Positions 22,307 through 33,960 of a stretch of DNA of 64,000 bases are shown here, piece by piece. The notes below the pieces were generated by a model that ran no database searches, had not been told where the DNA came from, and saw only the letters and a list, made by a program, of their open reading frames with translations. How positions within the stretch are numbered: the stretch's first letter is position 1; every line of letters starts with the position of its first letter. This DNA comes from Hortaea werneckii (lineage: Eukaryota > Ascomycota > Dothideomycetes > Mycosphaerellales > Teratosphaeriaceae). A program made the translations under genes and the position numbers. The stretch is from contig JBAOKB010000173.1 of NCBI GenBank assembly GCA_037044905.1, positions 558,001-622,000 on the forward strand, given 5' to 3'.

Positions 22307-23695
22307 ATGGCAACCACCCGCTGGTATCGGTTGGAGGACACTCCACTACCGTTTTGGGACAAGATTTTGGTAGTGAGGTACACTAAGCAGCCTACATATC
22401 ATGTGGGCGCGCGACCGGTCCACGAACAGGACGGTCTCTCTCTGACACTGCTGTTCCCGCCTCCCACCCCGATTCGCAGGGCCTTTTTCTACCCAGGGAT
22501 ATCGTACCTCTACCTGCTGTTTCCGCTCGAGCACGGCATCTATCCGCTGAGACTGGAGTTTCCTCACGAGCCAGCTAAACAAATGTCCCTGATATTCTAT
22601 CCGGCCGATGCCGCTCGTACAGCCAAGCCAAGCGCAGTGCCTTCATCACCGCCATCTCCGCCTGGACCATCCTCAACACTCGGCTCGCGCTTGCTTTCTG
22701 TGTCTCCTCAATCGGAAACCAGTCCAGCTTCCCACGTGCTTACTTCGCGCTTGCATCCCTCGCCTACTAAAGGAAAGCGCAAGCGATCAGCTTCGCCTGC
22801 ATTCAAGAGCAGTACTGGCGATACACCCCAGTGACTTGCCCCAGTAAGACATGAACCTGCAAGCAGCTCAGTTCGTCAACAAACAGCATCTGCGCATGGA
22901 TCTTGCAAGGCGTTCATATACTTTGACGGACAGACTGTGGCATGTGTAATGCCGCTGCCGCTGTTGCCAAGCGCCCTCCTGCACAGCGGCATATCTGGCC
23001 TTGCTGTAGAAGGCACGGTGTTCGTGGACCACATCCAAGCCCAGTCGATTCACGACCCTTCAGACACAAGCCGAAGTGTCAGACATTGCATTCGATCTCC
23101 CAATATGTAAGTGCCACCGAAGCATTTCCTTCCAAAGTGCCCCCTTGCGAGGCGTCCTCTTTCCCAATACCCATAATCAAAGCACTACCTCCCCTTCATA
23201 GTTCACTTCCGATGTCACCGCATTTTTTTTTTAACCTTTCGTGATGATAATAGCGACCCATTCTTCTACCACCGGCTGCTTTCCAAAGAGGGATTCTGCT
23301 CTACACACAGCGCGCACCAAACGAAATTTTCCTCAGGCACGATCTCCACGGGATCGAGCGGAGAAACGGTCAATGTAGGTATCCGGGCCATACAACTCGA
23401 ACACACTAGGGATCTGGTCTTCGCTGGTCCTATCTCAAGTCTTTCTACCGTGCCGAGGCAAGGCCAAGGGGCTGGTACCAAATCCAAAACTTTTGGTGTT
23501 TGCGCGAGCGATATTTGCACAAAGTACGAGGGCCGCACTCGGGCAAGAAAGTTCAAGAGCCGCGAATCTCTACGTCTGCAGAGTTCCGACAGGACTTACG
23601 TGGCCGAAACAAAGGTCTGGATTTGCAGGTTCGACTCATCCAGGACTCATTTCCGGTTTCTTGTGCGCCTGGAAGTATCAGACAGACATGTCTAG
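22307..23695 (+). CDS. Three-exon hypothetical protein, 393 aa
   Basis: Proposed exons 22307-22811, 22872-23106 and 23254-23695 give 393 codons in one continuous frame. Intron 1 is 60 nt (GTACTG donor, CTCAG acceptor) and removes an in-frame TGA at 22832-22834. Intron 2 is 147 nt with a perfect GTAAGT donor and an AATAG acceptor after a long T tract. The N-terminal part contains RWYRLEDTPLPFWDKILVV and many aromatics. The middle is Pro/Ser-rich with a KGKRKRSAS nuclear-signal-like run at the exon 1 end. Exon 2 reads FIYFDGQTVACVMPLPLLP. Exon 3 has three scattered cysteines and ends RFLVRLEVSDRHV. I do not recognise the family. The first intron donor is weak, so a shorter 175-aa product ending at the TGA is the alternative. 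Confidence 0.6.
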
Positions 23696-23866
23696 AAGAG
23701 GGCTACACAGTAACTCTTACTTTGTTTCTGCTCTCCAGCCACACGATTTCGGTTCTTTCAAGGCCATGTATAATAATAAGCGAGACGGAAGACAGTATGT
23801 ATTGCCAGGGCTTACATTACTGAACTTGTGAAGGAGGCAGACAGAGAATACAGGGAAGGGAAAGGG

Positions 23867-24486
23867 TTAATTGACGTTTCGGTATTGGCAATCTGCCTGT
23901 TGTATTTTTAGTCGCATAGAATAGCAAGTATTGGTATGGACGTGTATATGGTAATATTTGAAGAGTCTCATAGCCTGAAGGTTTTGTTGTGGGCCATTCA
24001 TTGCGCAATCAGGTGGTATGACGCCCGGCCATACTTTGCAGTATAGTTCGACCCAGTCTCTCACAACTGCGTCTGGATGCTCCCATAATGCACGAATGTA
24101 CGTCGCCTCCCAGCTGAGTTCAAGGCCTTTCGAGAAGTCGAAAACTACATCGTGAGTTCTAATGAGCTTGGAAGATCGTCAAAAGATCCATCCTTAGAAG
24201 AGAGGAGTGCAGAGATTATGAGTCGACGAGTGATCGATAGCAACGCTAGATTGTCCATAGTCTCCTGATTGGGCTCATCGAATCAGCTCGCTACAGCGCT
24301 GTGGCTGCACAGCACTCCAACGCTTCTCATGCTTTTGAAGTCCGTTGTGAACCCTTTTCTAGGCCTGACAGTGGAATTTGGATCACAATGAGGCAAGTCG
24401 TCATTAGACTGAAGATCGGTTTCATTGGTGCTTCCGACCAGTAGATCGTTTCCGGATGGAGTAACGATGCAGAAAGTCGATGACAT
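23867..24486 (-). pseudogene. Hypothetical gene with one stop or weak intron and one frameshift
   Basis: From the ATG at 24486 the frame reads MSSTFCIVTPSGNDLLVGS and stays open to a TGA at 24283-24285. It then continues in the same frame with ETMDNLALLSITRRLIISAL to a TAG near 24158, while the next frame carries DVVFDFSKGLELSWEATYIR and LYCKVWPGVIPPDCAMNGP to the stop at 23867. A 51-nt intron with a GTGCTG donor could skip the TGA; the second break has no room for an intron and looks like a one-base shift. The whole reads as one former protein of about 190-200 residues of unknown family. Confidence 0.4.
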
Positions 24487-26686
24487 GACCCCAAGTTTCT
24501 TTATTTTACACTCCTATCAAGCAACTAGTAGATACTCTCGATTCTCTTCCAACTGAAAGAAATGATCTCCGTCCTTGCAGCTTGAGTCCTAAGCCGAACA
24601 GGATACCGAAAGCGATGAACCCGGCTGAGCGTATGATGTGGAACCTCGAGTCAGGGAATGAGTCCTTCTTTCAGGACCTCGAGACCCTGCGCAGGCATTT
24701 GTCAGAGTAAAGATGATAGTATCACACGACAAATTATGTTGACAATAGCATCTTGTGAATGTGCCGTTCCAAGGAGATGTGTAATCATTAAACAAAAGGT
24801 TAAGGGATTCCCATTTTCTTGCCTCTTCAAGGGGCCTTGCAGAGCATCTGGGAGGGGAGTGCATCAAGAACACTTACAATTGGCCTAGCATATGCCCCTA
24901 TTCTAGGCCGATGGGTCAATTTGGTGCGCGTCTGATAGTCGTTGAGTCAGCAACATAGATCTAGTCTCCTGAAAGATATGGTAAATGTTCGGCGGTACCA
25001 ATGACCTGATTATTCCCTATTGAACCGCCAAAGCTACCTTCCGCTCCTCGAAAGTAACTGGCTAGAATATACCGTTCAATGCAAAGCAAATCCTGCCATC
25101 CAGAGCAGAATCATCGACAGGATCCTGGGACTAAGGGTCGATCGTCGATTTTACGCTGCGGTTCTGGTCTCAGGCTGTGGCGTTCATGCCATATATGCAA
25201 GCTACTCCGTCTGGCCTATGACGACGAATGTAGAAACGTACGTGAGTTCAAAGAGCCGGACGTACTCACTGTAGGTGGATGCAATTTCTCCAGAATATCC
25301 GAGAATCCAACTCGAGACGCATGGCACAAACCAAGCCTTATGAAGGCAGTGATCGGCCACAACGATCCTGCAGCTTAGCCAGCGACAAGGCGAGTATGTT
25401 TTATAGTCCGACCAGGCGCCAGAGCGTCCATGACACCATTGGAGCCAATGGTCGCAATGGCCTGATCGCCAGTCACGACTTCATAAACGCCCCACGAGGT
25501 GTCGCTCTCCACTTTCACAGGATGTTCCACTGCAACGCCAATCTTTGCTGGAAGAATGAAACACAACGACACCTAGGTACCTGGATACCCTCCCCCATCC
25601 TTCTCCGCCGCATGCCTTCTCAATCTGCTTTCCGAGACGACTCGATTGTTGCCCACCTCCGACTCAACTTCTCGTCCGCGGCTCTTCCAGAATCTTAGCG
25701 TCTCTGCCCCACTCGAATGTCGCGGAAGGCGGCCATCCCGCCAAAACCGCTGCTCGTCTGGCAGACCGGGCCAGCGACGTCGCCAATGCCGTAAAGGAGA
25801 CGTTGACGCTGTTGTCCATCTGACTATTTGAAGTGCTACCAGCAGCTTTTGCTGCACATCGGTCGGCGTAGAGCGCTGATCAATGGACCACAGCCAAGTC
25901 GCAGCTCCACAACTATCCCCCTGAGCAGCACAGGCCTGCCACTGTTGCTCCCACATTGAGACCGTCGGAACATGATGATAGTAACGACATGTCGTATAGT
26001 GAGCTGTTCGGCACCGGACCATTATGACAGCGCTATATCTCGATCACGTCACAGCACCTCCACGGCGCCGTGGCGCAGAACCTAGCTCTCGCAGCCACAC
26101 ACCCGGTCTTGAAGGCATCGAATATATTGGTCCAACCCAAGGCAGCTTCCGCCTCTCTGACAATGACTTCTTCCCTTAGGGCTGTATAGCCGTTGACAGC
26201 GGTTACAGAAGGCTTCTGAATGCGCGAGATCTGACAGAAGAAGGGCACTGAGAGAGCCATTATCTCCCGCGGCTCGCTGGCCGCCTCAGAATATCATCCA
26301 TAACTACACTCCAGCCTTGTAGCTCACCATTCCGACACTGTCCAAGCTCTCGAACGGCCAAAGCATCAACGTACCGCCATCAGAACGATCCGAAGCTCAC
26401 TGCCCTTACCCAGAAGACTAAAAGAATTAGCGAGACCCACGAAAACAGCTGGGAATGAAATTTGCTGGCCTGTACGTGATTGATGCGGTCGTTGAAGGAG
26501 ACTTATCCGGATAGCTGGACCTCAGAGACCAAGAATATAACGATTGGCTCCCATGCTTTACTGCTGTCACCCGTCGCCTGAAGCCAGTTTGTCGGAGAAG
26601 AAGAACCACACCCAGTGCAGGCAATGTGAGGTCGGAGGGAGGATGCCGAACTCCATCTGAAGTACAGAAGATGGTAAACTCCGAAC
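24487..26686. other. Region with weak, mostly minus-strand coding traces
   Basis: Minus-strand pieces such as GVYEVVTGDQAIATIGSNG (about 25480), NSVNVSFTALATSLARSAR (about 25790) and AVNGYTALREEVIVREAEA (about 26180) look protein-coding but sit in different frames with stops between them. They may be remnants of one gene. I recognise no domain. An ACCTAGGTACCT palindrome lies at 25571-25582. Confidence 0.3.
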
Positions 26687-27046
26687 ATGGAGGATAACGA
26701 GGCCGATTTGAGTACTAGAGCGAATGTTCTCGCCAAGGTGGGTTTCACCGAGGACGCTATTCCCGACGTCGATGTCACGTCCCAGGATGGCTCAGTGAAG
26801 CCGACGCCAGAAAAGCGCAGTAGAGCTAAGATTGAGAAGGATCATGTTGAGCGGCCGACCAAGAAAGTTTGCGGCGATTGTAATTGCAAGAAACGCAAGA
26901 CCAAAGACACCAATTGTGGGCCGAATGGAAGGTCGGATGGGAAGGAGAGTGGCACGATCAGGACGGAGGCGGTTGATGAGGGGGAGCTTGCCCAGGAGAG
27001 CAGCCATCGAAGATACGGGATTGAAGCGTTAGTGCATGAGATGTAA
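26687..27046 (+). CDS. Small basic hypothetical protein, 119 aa
   Basis: An intact ORF with an ATG directly after a purine-rich leader. It starts MEDNEADLSTRANVLAK, is highly charged, and has a basic centre VCGDCNCKKRKTKD with three closely spaced cysteines and a nuclear-signal-like run. No domain is recognised. It could be a small DNA- or RNA-associated protein, but that is a guess from charge only. Chance cannot be excluded at this length. Confidence 0.4.
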   Translation: MEDNEADLSTRANVLAKVGFTEDAIPDVDVTSQDGSVKPTPEKRSRAKIEKDHVERPTKKVCGDCNCKKRKTKDTNCGPNGRSDGKESGTIRTEAVDEGELAQESSHRRYGIEALVHEM

Positions 27047-27399
27047 CGAGGATAAGATGTTCATGGACCATCTCGATCAGTCGAAGCTACGATCTGTTTC
27101 TGTTCATGATACGTCTACACACTATCATCGTTACTCTGTACATCTCGATCGACACCCTAATTATCGTTAACGTTAACGTCGCTAGTTACGCTTGACCACA
27201 ATGCCACTTGTTCGTAACGGCTTCTCCAGCCGAGATGCCCATAGGCCAGGACACGCAAGAAGGGCGTCAGAGACCGTGTCACCTAGTAGCCTTAGATCGC
27301 AAGATCATTTTGTCCTGGATCTCCTTACCTGTAAGCGAAACAGTCCATTACCCGAATCGTCTCTGGATGCTCCTCACCTAGCACTCTCCGACTAGCCTC

Positions 27400-28333
27400 T
27401 ATCATCTTGACCTCCAGCTCCTCCGACTCCTTCGACCGCCTTTGGTTCGGGTAGGTTGCAGCAAGACTAGCGATCGCCTTGATTGTGCCCCGGATGCTCC
27501 GCGTCTAGGACTCTCCGACTCGCATCTATCACTTTAACGTGCAGATCATCCGCCTCCTTCAGGCGTCCCTGCTCCCGGTGCGTTGCGGCCAAGTTTCCCG
27601 TAACGTCGAGCGTGTCCTCATGCTCCTCACCTACCATTCTCCGACTCACTATGACCTTGACCTCCAGCTCCTCGGCCTTCCTCCACCGACCCTTTTTCGA
27701 ATAGGTCACTGCCAGTTGCCGATAGCACCGAGGGTGTCCGAATGCTCCTCGCCCAACGCCCTCCGACTCATCTCCGTTGTCCTGACCTCCATTCTTCCAC
27801 TGCCCCTGCTTAGAGTAGGTCAAAGCCAAAGTCCTTGCCTTATGGATTGTGTCAGGGTGGCTTTCTCCTAGAACTCTTTCCCTGATCCCCACCACGGCTT
27901 TGTCAATATTTACTGCATCCTTCCATCGTCCTTCTTTTGACAATGTTACGGAGAAGTGATGCGTAGCCGTCAAAGTTTGCGGGTTCTTCTCCTAGTATCT
28001 TCTTCTGGGTTCTATGACCCAGCAATGAATGTCCTTTGTACGACAACACAGACCTAAATCAGCCAGAGCATTAAGATTGTAGAGATGCTCTTCACCCAGC
28101 AGCCTTCGTCTTGCCTCCACCACCTCCGACTGCAACTGTTCCGCCTCTTCAAATCTGCCTTCCTGCCGCGAGACGTTTCCCAAAATCTCACACATCCATC
28201 GCAACGACTTCTCCGAGTCAAAATCAGGCATATTTCGGAGAAGCTTGGAATTGAGTGGGAAATGCACCACTAAATGCTGGCGGAAGTGCGTTCTATTGGC
28301 TTCCTCCGCGATCTGCGTGCAGACTGCACCCAT
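27400..28333 (-). pseudogene. Kinesin-light-chain-type TPR protein, decayed (NLR-type C-terminus)
   Basis: Several 42-residue TPR units of the fungal kinesin-light-chain/NLR type are readable: QEGRFEEAEQLQSEVVEARR followed by LLGEEHLYNLNALADLGL, KEGRWKDAVNIDKAVVGI with VLGESHPDTI, KKGRWRKAEELEVKVI with EEHEDTLDVTGNLAATHR, and a last QGRLKEADDL unit. Between the second and third units the frame slips by one and back: a unit reading EMSRRALGEEHSDTLGAIG lies in the neighbouring frame. These repeats usually form the sensor end of STAND proteins that also carry NB-ARC or NACHT. No such ATPase domain is visible here, so this is a broken remnant. Confidence 0.7.
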
Positions 28334-28413
28334 GAAGATGATATAATGCCGCCAGCATTCTCACAGGTTGACTCTAGCGCCCGCTCGCCATCGCACAAGA
28401 CTGTGCATCGTCA

Positions 28414-28848
28414 CTACTTCCCAGGGCCCACCAACCGGTCTGATTGGCCAAAACGTTGCAGAACTCTTACAGTAGTTCGACAGCATAAGTCGTCCCATTC
28501 GTTGTCTTTCCTTTTTCCGAGTAGACCATGCATCCACGCTGGTACACCAGTACGAAGCACATGGCACGATTTTTGAAGCCCAAGGCTAGCAAGTCGAAAA
28601 AGCTCTTCTAGGGCGTTTGATTGGTCCAGTAGAGTGAGGAAGCCAAGCAGCTGGTTCGCACAGATTTTGGATTGGTTGTCTTGCAGTCTCTGGAGCACGC
28701 CAGGGTAGTCTCCCACACTGTCCACGCCGTCTTTTCGTACGGAGTTGTACACAATCCTCGCGCAAGCGATATTGAGGGCGGAGGTTCTCGCCCATTTGAG
28801 AGCATTCCCCCACGCCTCACACTCAAGCGGCAGTGTTCCTGTAGGCAC
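28414..28848 (-). CDS. ORF directly upstream of the TPR remnant
   Basis: A 144-codon open stretch without an ATG at its start, so at best an internal exon. It reads SALNIACARIVYNSVRKDG and LLGFLTLLDQSNALEELF and is rich in Leu and Cys. It lies on the same strand just upstream of the TPR units and could be the preceding part of that gene, but it matches no repeat or domain I know. Confidence 0.3.
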   Translation of the reverse strand: MPTGTLPLECEAWGNALKWARTSALNIACARIVYNSVRKDGVDSVGDYPGVLQRLQDNQSKICANQLLGFLTLLDQSNALEELFRLASLGLQKSCHVLRTGVPAWMHGLLGKRKDNEWDDLCCRTTVRVLQRFGQSDRLVGPGK

Positions 28849-28909
28849 AATTCACCTTTTTTCACTTAAAGATTTGTCACATGCTCCATAAGCTGTGACG
28901 AATACCATG

Positions 28910-28936
28910 CCTCCCTCCCTCCCTCCCTCCCTCCCT

Positions 28937-29016
<80 letters not shown>

Positions 29017-29027
29017 GTCTCTCTCTC
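28910..29027. repeat. Compound (CCCT)n-(CT)n microsatellite
   Basis: About 34 bp of CCCT units followed by about 80 bp of nearly perfect CT repeat with two GT interruptions. Reading frames through it (Leu-Ser or Arg-Glu runs) are artefacts. Confidence 0.97.
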
Positions 29028-29153
29028 CTTTTTTCATCCCTCATCCCTCCCCTTTCCTGTTTTGCTTAAAAGAACGTTCACACACAGAGTCGTCCGGTCC
29101 ACCTTCGGCCCCTTGGCACGTATCACCCAAAGGTCAATGGGAAACAAGTCATC

Positions 29154-29475
29154 ATGGCGGATTCGAACAACTTCCGTGCCGAGCACGAGCCGAGTGAAAA
29201 CGGACAGCAAGCGGTGTGCGCGGTCCAGGACGAAGAGAGGTTGCAGGATGTGGCCCCGGCCAACAGCGAGAACGAAGGTACACAGTTCAAGACCTAGACC
29301 GCCCACTTTCTCGTGTGTGTGCTGACTAAAGAAAGTGTTGGTTCAACTCAAGGTGACAATATTTTCTTGCTCAACACATACAGACACTGTCTTGCCTCGC
29401 GAGCCCGTTACCATCGAAGACACTTTCTTTGAATTTTTTATGGGTGGGAAAAGCATACATACTTCAATGTCCTGA
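29154..29475 (+). CDS. Small two-exon acidic protein, 71 aa
   Basis: Exon 29154-29277 (starting MADSNNFRAEHEPSENGQ) joins exon 29384-29475 through a 106-nt intron (GTACAC donor, CATACAG acceptor), giving DTVLPREPVTIEDTFFEFF across and after the junction and a TGA. Unspliced, the frame would end after 47 codons. The protein is acidic and probably disordered at its N-terminus with an aromatic C-terminal patch. The family is unknown. A long CT microsatellite ends 127 bp upstream, in its likely promoter. Confidence 0.45.
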
Positions 29476-29538
29476 TCCGGAGGGTCTTCTTAAACTGTCT
29501 CCTCTTTGGGACGGCCAAAAAGGTCATCCATTCCATTG

Positions 29539-29919
29539 ATGGCGCCCAGCGTAACCCTGTTTCATTTACCTCCTTACCCGTCTCAGAATGCTATAGCCAC
29601 TGTAGAAGCGAGCCTGAGCCTTCGACTAGTTCCATCATGCCATGGAACGGCTGCCGCTGTCCAAGTTGTTGGCAGCACCGGTAAGTGGTCACGCCTTGGC
29701 GGCGCAGGGATCCTCTTTGCCACTGCAGGAGACGAAGAATGGTTTGATGTCCTCTTTCAGCCGTTGCAGGGCGTCGAATGCAATCTGATCTCGAATGTGC
29801 TGGCCCGGAAACATGCCTTCCTTGCGCTGAGGGATGATGCAGAGGCGACTAGACCCACCTTGGTGATGCCTTTGAAAGGTCGGCATCACCCATCGGTGGT
29901 GAAACCTTTGTCGGCGTAA
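29539..29919 (+). CDS. Hypothetical protein, 126 aa
   Basis: An ORF with an ATG at 29539, starting MAPSVTLFHLPPYPSQNA and containing GGAGILFATAGDEEWFDVL. No domain is recognised. The minus strand over the same bases also has a coding-like piece (HIRDQIAFDALQRLKEDIK), so strand assignment is uncertain. Confidence 0.3.
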   Translation: MAPSVTLFHLPPYPSQNAIATVEASLSLRLVPSCHGTAAAVQVVGSTGKWSRLGGAGILFATAGDEEWFDVLFQPLQGVECNLISNVLARKHAFLALRDDAEATRPTLVMPLKGRHHPSVVKPLSA

Positions 29920-32202
29920 GGTCCCAATTAAGTACCTGACTAATGAGCGACCATGCTGTGTCTATCATGGGTATCACGTACCTAGGTACATAGTAGTATT
30001 GTCTAGAGGCGATTCGACATACTATGTTTGTAGGTACGACGTATTTCATGTAGTATTATTATCTGCAGGTAATTCATTATTGGTCCCTCTCTCTTCCTGC
30101 CTCGCCTGCATCAAATTTGGCAATTTCTAGCATTCACTGCGATTACAACAGTTTTCTTCCTTCATCGTTGGCGGCCTAGCGGATCGTACGCAGGAAGCGC
30201 TGTGCGCATCGATGGACAGGGCTACTCGGGCGGTGTATGATAACTGATTTCACGGAAACCACAATGCTCTCCGCTTGGCATCGTCTACTTCACTCTGTCA
30301 AAGGACAGAGTTCGAAGAGTCGTAGCGGTCACTCGGGGAATAATAGCATCATCAACGGGTGGAGCTTACATCCGTGTCGCAAATTCTAGTTACTCGCGGT
30401 GCATGATATACCAACAACATCTTCAATGAAATAAAAGTCCAGGATCGTTTGCGGTGTCTCCGAAGCGTGCAGCAAGCGGGACCAATTCTACACTGCTTCT
30501 TATTCAACTTGAGAGCCATCCCGCAAAGATAGATGCAGGGACTACATTGCAGGATCAGAATCGGAGATGAAGCCATGGGCTCGCACTTGAAGTTGCACTT
30601 ATAGTTGGAGTTGGACTTAGGCTGAGAGCTGGAATCGTGGCCAGAGAAGTGAAAGTCTAGCAGTATTGACGAGGGCGACGTAACAACATGGCTTCCAAGG
30701 GATATCTGTAGAGGCAGCCAAATTGGGGCGAAGGCGAAGGGAAAAGCGAAAAGGGTCACTTTCACCACTCAACTCAGCGCAAGGCGCCATCTACTCTTGC
30801 TTGTATAGCCCGTGGGCCATTCGAGGCGTGGGAACAATTGATGCGAGCTCTTGTCGCTCCTCGTGCACATCATGAGAGCTAATGACGGTCCAAGATTGGT
30901 CTGTTGACGCGGAACGATACATCGATGTAGAATCTTTCGTTTTACACTCGGCTCGATAACCTTCTCGCAAGGCACTGCATGCTTGTGGCCCAGCTATGCT
31001 GCGCTCAGAGAATACAGTATGAAGATTTGGACGATTTTTTTTCTCGTTGTAATTAGCCTTTCCAACTATTCAACTATTGATTCTCGCTACTACGTACATT
31101 TAAAACATGATCTCTCACCGCAATCAATGTTTCGAGACGGCATACTTTTTAGGCAGACTAGACAATGGAAGTATTGCCATAATGGTAAAATTTGAATTTG
31201 GTAACTTTACAGTTTACGTTCCCATCCCGGCTTCGCGCCCAAAATCCCAAATCCACAAAAACTTTCCCCCGGCGCGGCCCTTGCCATAAGCCCGTTCTGT
31301 CGTTTCCTTCGCGTCCGCTGCCGCTCGGAGTGTGGGCACCTTCGGACATGTGGCACCTGAGTCCTTGAATGAGTCCTTGTACTTTGCTGAGGTAAGGAAG
31401 ATAGTTAATGCCCAGCTGTCGCAGTTCACACGCGCTTTTGCCCTGCAAAGAAGGGCCTCGGCAACGATAATTATGTCTGTCGTCTTTTTAATCAAGGTAT
31501 TTTTGCGTTCGATGATTGCAGTTGGTTCCAAACAATCGGACCTATGAGAGAAAGCGAGTCGAAAGGATAGAAAGCGTCTTAATGCAGTATCTCGGGGGAT
31601 GCGCGCACTGTACCCGGCGCGGCAACGGGAGAAGGCGGCAGCATGGACTAAATAAGTTATGTACTTTCCCGAGATTTGGATCTAGATAAGAAGTCTTTCT
31701 TGTTTTGTCTAGTCGTCCGCACTTTTGAACACGAGCGTCCTTCTGGTTCTACAAACGACCATCGAGAGACGTTCTATGCCGTCACGTTACGCAAAACTGC
31801 ATATTTTACAAGTATCGCCTTTGCTGAATTACACCTGAATGCCTCTCGATTATCACCGACAGACGACAGGCGTCGTATAACTCGGCGTTTGATTCATAGA
31901 GAAAACGGCTAAGTAGACTGAATCCGAACAAGCGTCGAAGACGCAGTGCGACTCTCTCTCACCGTCTATGTACTTGTCTTACACCACCTCGCCCGGCACT
32001 TGAAGTTGGTGTCCCCGTCGGCAATTCACTCGAGCTTTAGCACCTATATCCCTCCTTGCAGCAAGACATCTTCGTCTCTGTACACTCGACAGCTGGACAA
32101 CATGGCGAGACAACCTGGGGAAGAAAAAAGGCGCATCAAGGTCGATAGTTTCACGGGATAGCGAGAGTCCATTATCGACGTCAAGCTCGAGTTCCTTCAA
32201 CG
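29920..32202. other. About 2.3 kb without a convincing gene
   Basis: AT-rich patches occur around 29.98-30.07 kb and 31.0-31.2 kb. Open frames are short or low complexity. A TACCTAGGTACA motif sits at 29979-29990. I see no transposon motif, although a gypsy relic begins a kilobase downstream. Confidence 0.35.
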
Positions 32203-32747
32203 ATGGATCTGCGCGACTTAAACCGGACTGCTGCTGCTGCCACTTTAAATATGACCCCATATCAAGCAAACGAGAAGGTGAGCTGCTCAAAGCTTTCCCA
32301 TTTTTGACACTCAAGAATCAACCTGACCAAACCCCCTCAGAGCCGGATTCACACCTTGATTCACCACTGAACGCGGGTTCGTCGTTCACGGTGAATTTCT
32401 TTGGTGGCACAGAGGACGAGGACGCCCTGGGAGACGAGGAATCAAGTCACGTGCGGCACTCGACACTACCAGCTTCGAAGCGTGTTCAATCCGTGATCTA
32501 TCAGAGAGAAAATGCACGTGTACAAGACTTGGGATCAGGCGATCTTATGATGGAAACCCGCGACAAACAACAGACGACACATGATCCACGGGAAACCTAT
32601 CTAAGTAGCCACGCTCTTGACACAAGAAAGAGCGTGATCCACCTCACCTTAGCTGCACAGTGCAAACCGAGAAACCCTCTGCCTCAACTGACGAGGTTGT
32701 TTTTGCCGATGCCTGGCCGACTTATAGCCATATATTCATGGCGTTGA
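32203..32747 (+). CDS. Two-exon hypothetical protein, 159 aa
   Basis: Exon 32203-32277 (MDLRDLNRTAAAATLNM and eight more residues) joins exon 32343-32747 through a 65-nt intron with a GTGAGC donor and a CAGAG acceptor; the junction gives NEK then PDSHLDSPLNAGSSF. The second exon has an acidic patch (FFGGTEDEDALGDEESS), then low-complexity sequence. A CAG acceptor two bases earlier would hit a stop, so the AG at 32341-32342 is needed. The family is unknown; the C-terminal 50 residues may not be real. Confidence 0.4.
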
Positions 32748-33239
32748 AAAACGGGGAAGCGGTGACCCGTCCTTGAAAATAAGGCAAGGGTTCGGCCTCG
32801 AGGATTATCTGTGAAGGGCCGTCCTAGCTCGTTCAGAAGACCTTTGATCATTGCTCTGGCCTCGGACATTGACGGTTGGGCGTCCAAAGGCCCGCTGCCG
32901 GGCCTCACGACCACGACCCAAAATATCATACATAGTGTCAAACCCCACGCTCGCGGCAACATCGCCACCTCCACATTTCCCGTCTTTCCCGCCTTCCACG
33001 CCCGCTTCGCGATCGATTCCTTTGCGACCTCAACAGGCAAACAAATCAGCTTCCCGAGTGCCTTTACCGCGCCTGCTGCACTAGCTCAGCGATCGGGTTG
33101 AGGATTAGCTTCGGTCGACTTCGAGGATGGGAGATCCTTGATGGCAGTTGATTGTCCGGACCTGTTCATCTTGACAAGTCAGTTCAGGCCAGTCGGTCCA
33201 TCAAGGTGCGAGCTCGTTACCTTTTGAATTGTCAAGAGC

Positions 33240-33960
33240 GAAAAGTTCTTTCAGAGCGAGAGCCTCGGGCGGCGGATTTGTAGATTCAATGCTGCGCAGT
33301 CGGTGTCTCTCCCACGAGATACCGGAAAGGCTCCGTATCTCGTCGATTTCTGCAAGGAGGCCTCGGACTGCATCTCGCGCGCAGGCGGATCGTTAATATC
33401 TTTTCCCAGATGGATCAGTGCACTGGCAGTCCGTGGGTCGTTCCCCGCCGAGCTGTTTGCGACCGAAAACCTCGGGTCGAAGCCGATCAGCATCTGCCAA
33501 CTGCTACATTCATGGGGTCTTCGCGGTTCGTTGTCGATCACATGTTTCTGGCGCGGTACTTCCTCACACCTTGCCAGTTCCTTCGCTTCTTCATTCCCAC
33601 CGGGAACGGGTCATTATCAGATGGTTTTCCACGGTCTGAGCAGATCACCCGAGGGAATTCCTAGAGCACAGACATTTCCAAGAGCAGATCTTACAACCCG
33701 CCGACCCCGAGCCTCGGGTATCGCACACGTCCAAGTCTTTTGTGTGGCGTAGTCGATAAGGGTACGTGTGTATTTATTGCCGGCTCTGCTTATACCAGCT
33801 GTGCAGGCTACGATAGTCGGACCCATGAAGTCAATACCCCACATATCCATCGGTCAGATTGCCTTGATCAACACGAGCCCTGCCGATGGCCCCGGCATTG
33901 GGTAATAACTGTGACAGTTCTTGCAAAGTGTGGCGATGTTCTTCGACCGCGTTAGTCATG
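33240..33960 (-). mobile_element. Ty3/gypsy-type retrotransposon integrase relic
   Basis: From 33.95 kb downward the minus strand reads IATLCKNCHSYY (part of the integrase zinc-binding region), then MDMWGIDFMGPTIVA with the first core Asp, then TLIDYATQKTW. After a frame change comes FPRVICSDRGKPSD with the second catalytic Asp, and later CSSWQMLIGFDPRF near 33.48 kb, a typical post-core gypsy motif. A TGA at 33854-33856 and at least two frameshifts interrupt it. I found no intact reverse transcriptase and no LTR pair, so only a dead fragment is supported. Confidence 0.7.

Noticed and set aside
22026..22346. ORFs with poly-Phe or poly-Glu
   Set aside because: Produced by the CTT microsatellite.
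23266..23556. Minus-strand ORF of 96 codons
   Set aside because: It is the antisense of exon 3 of the better-supported gene at 22307-23695.
28852..29197. ORFs with Leu-Ser or Arg-Glu runs on both strands
   Set aside because: Produced by the CT microsatellite.
32684..33040. 118-codon minus-strand ORF next to the gypsy relic, considered as part of the polyprotein
   Set aside because: I could not match it to integrase C-terminus, chromodomain or other gypsy parts.
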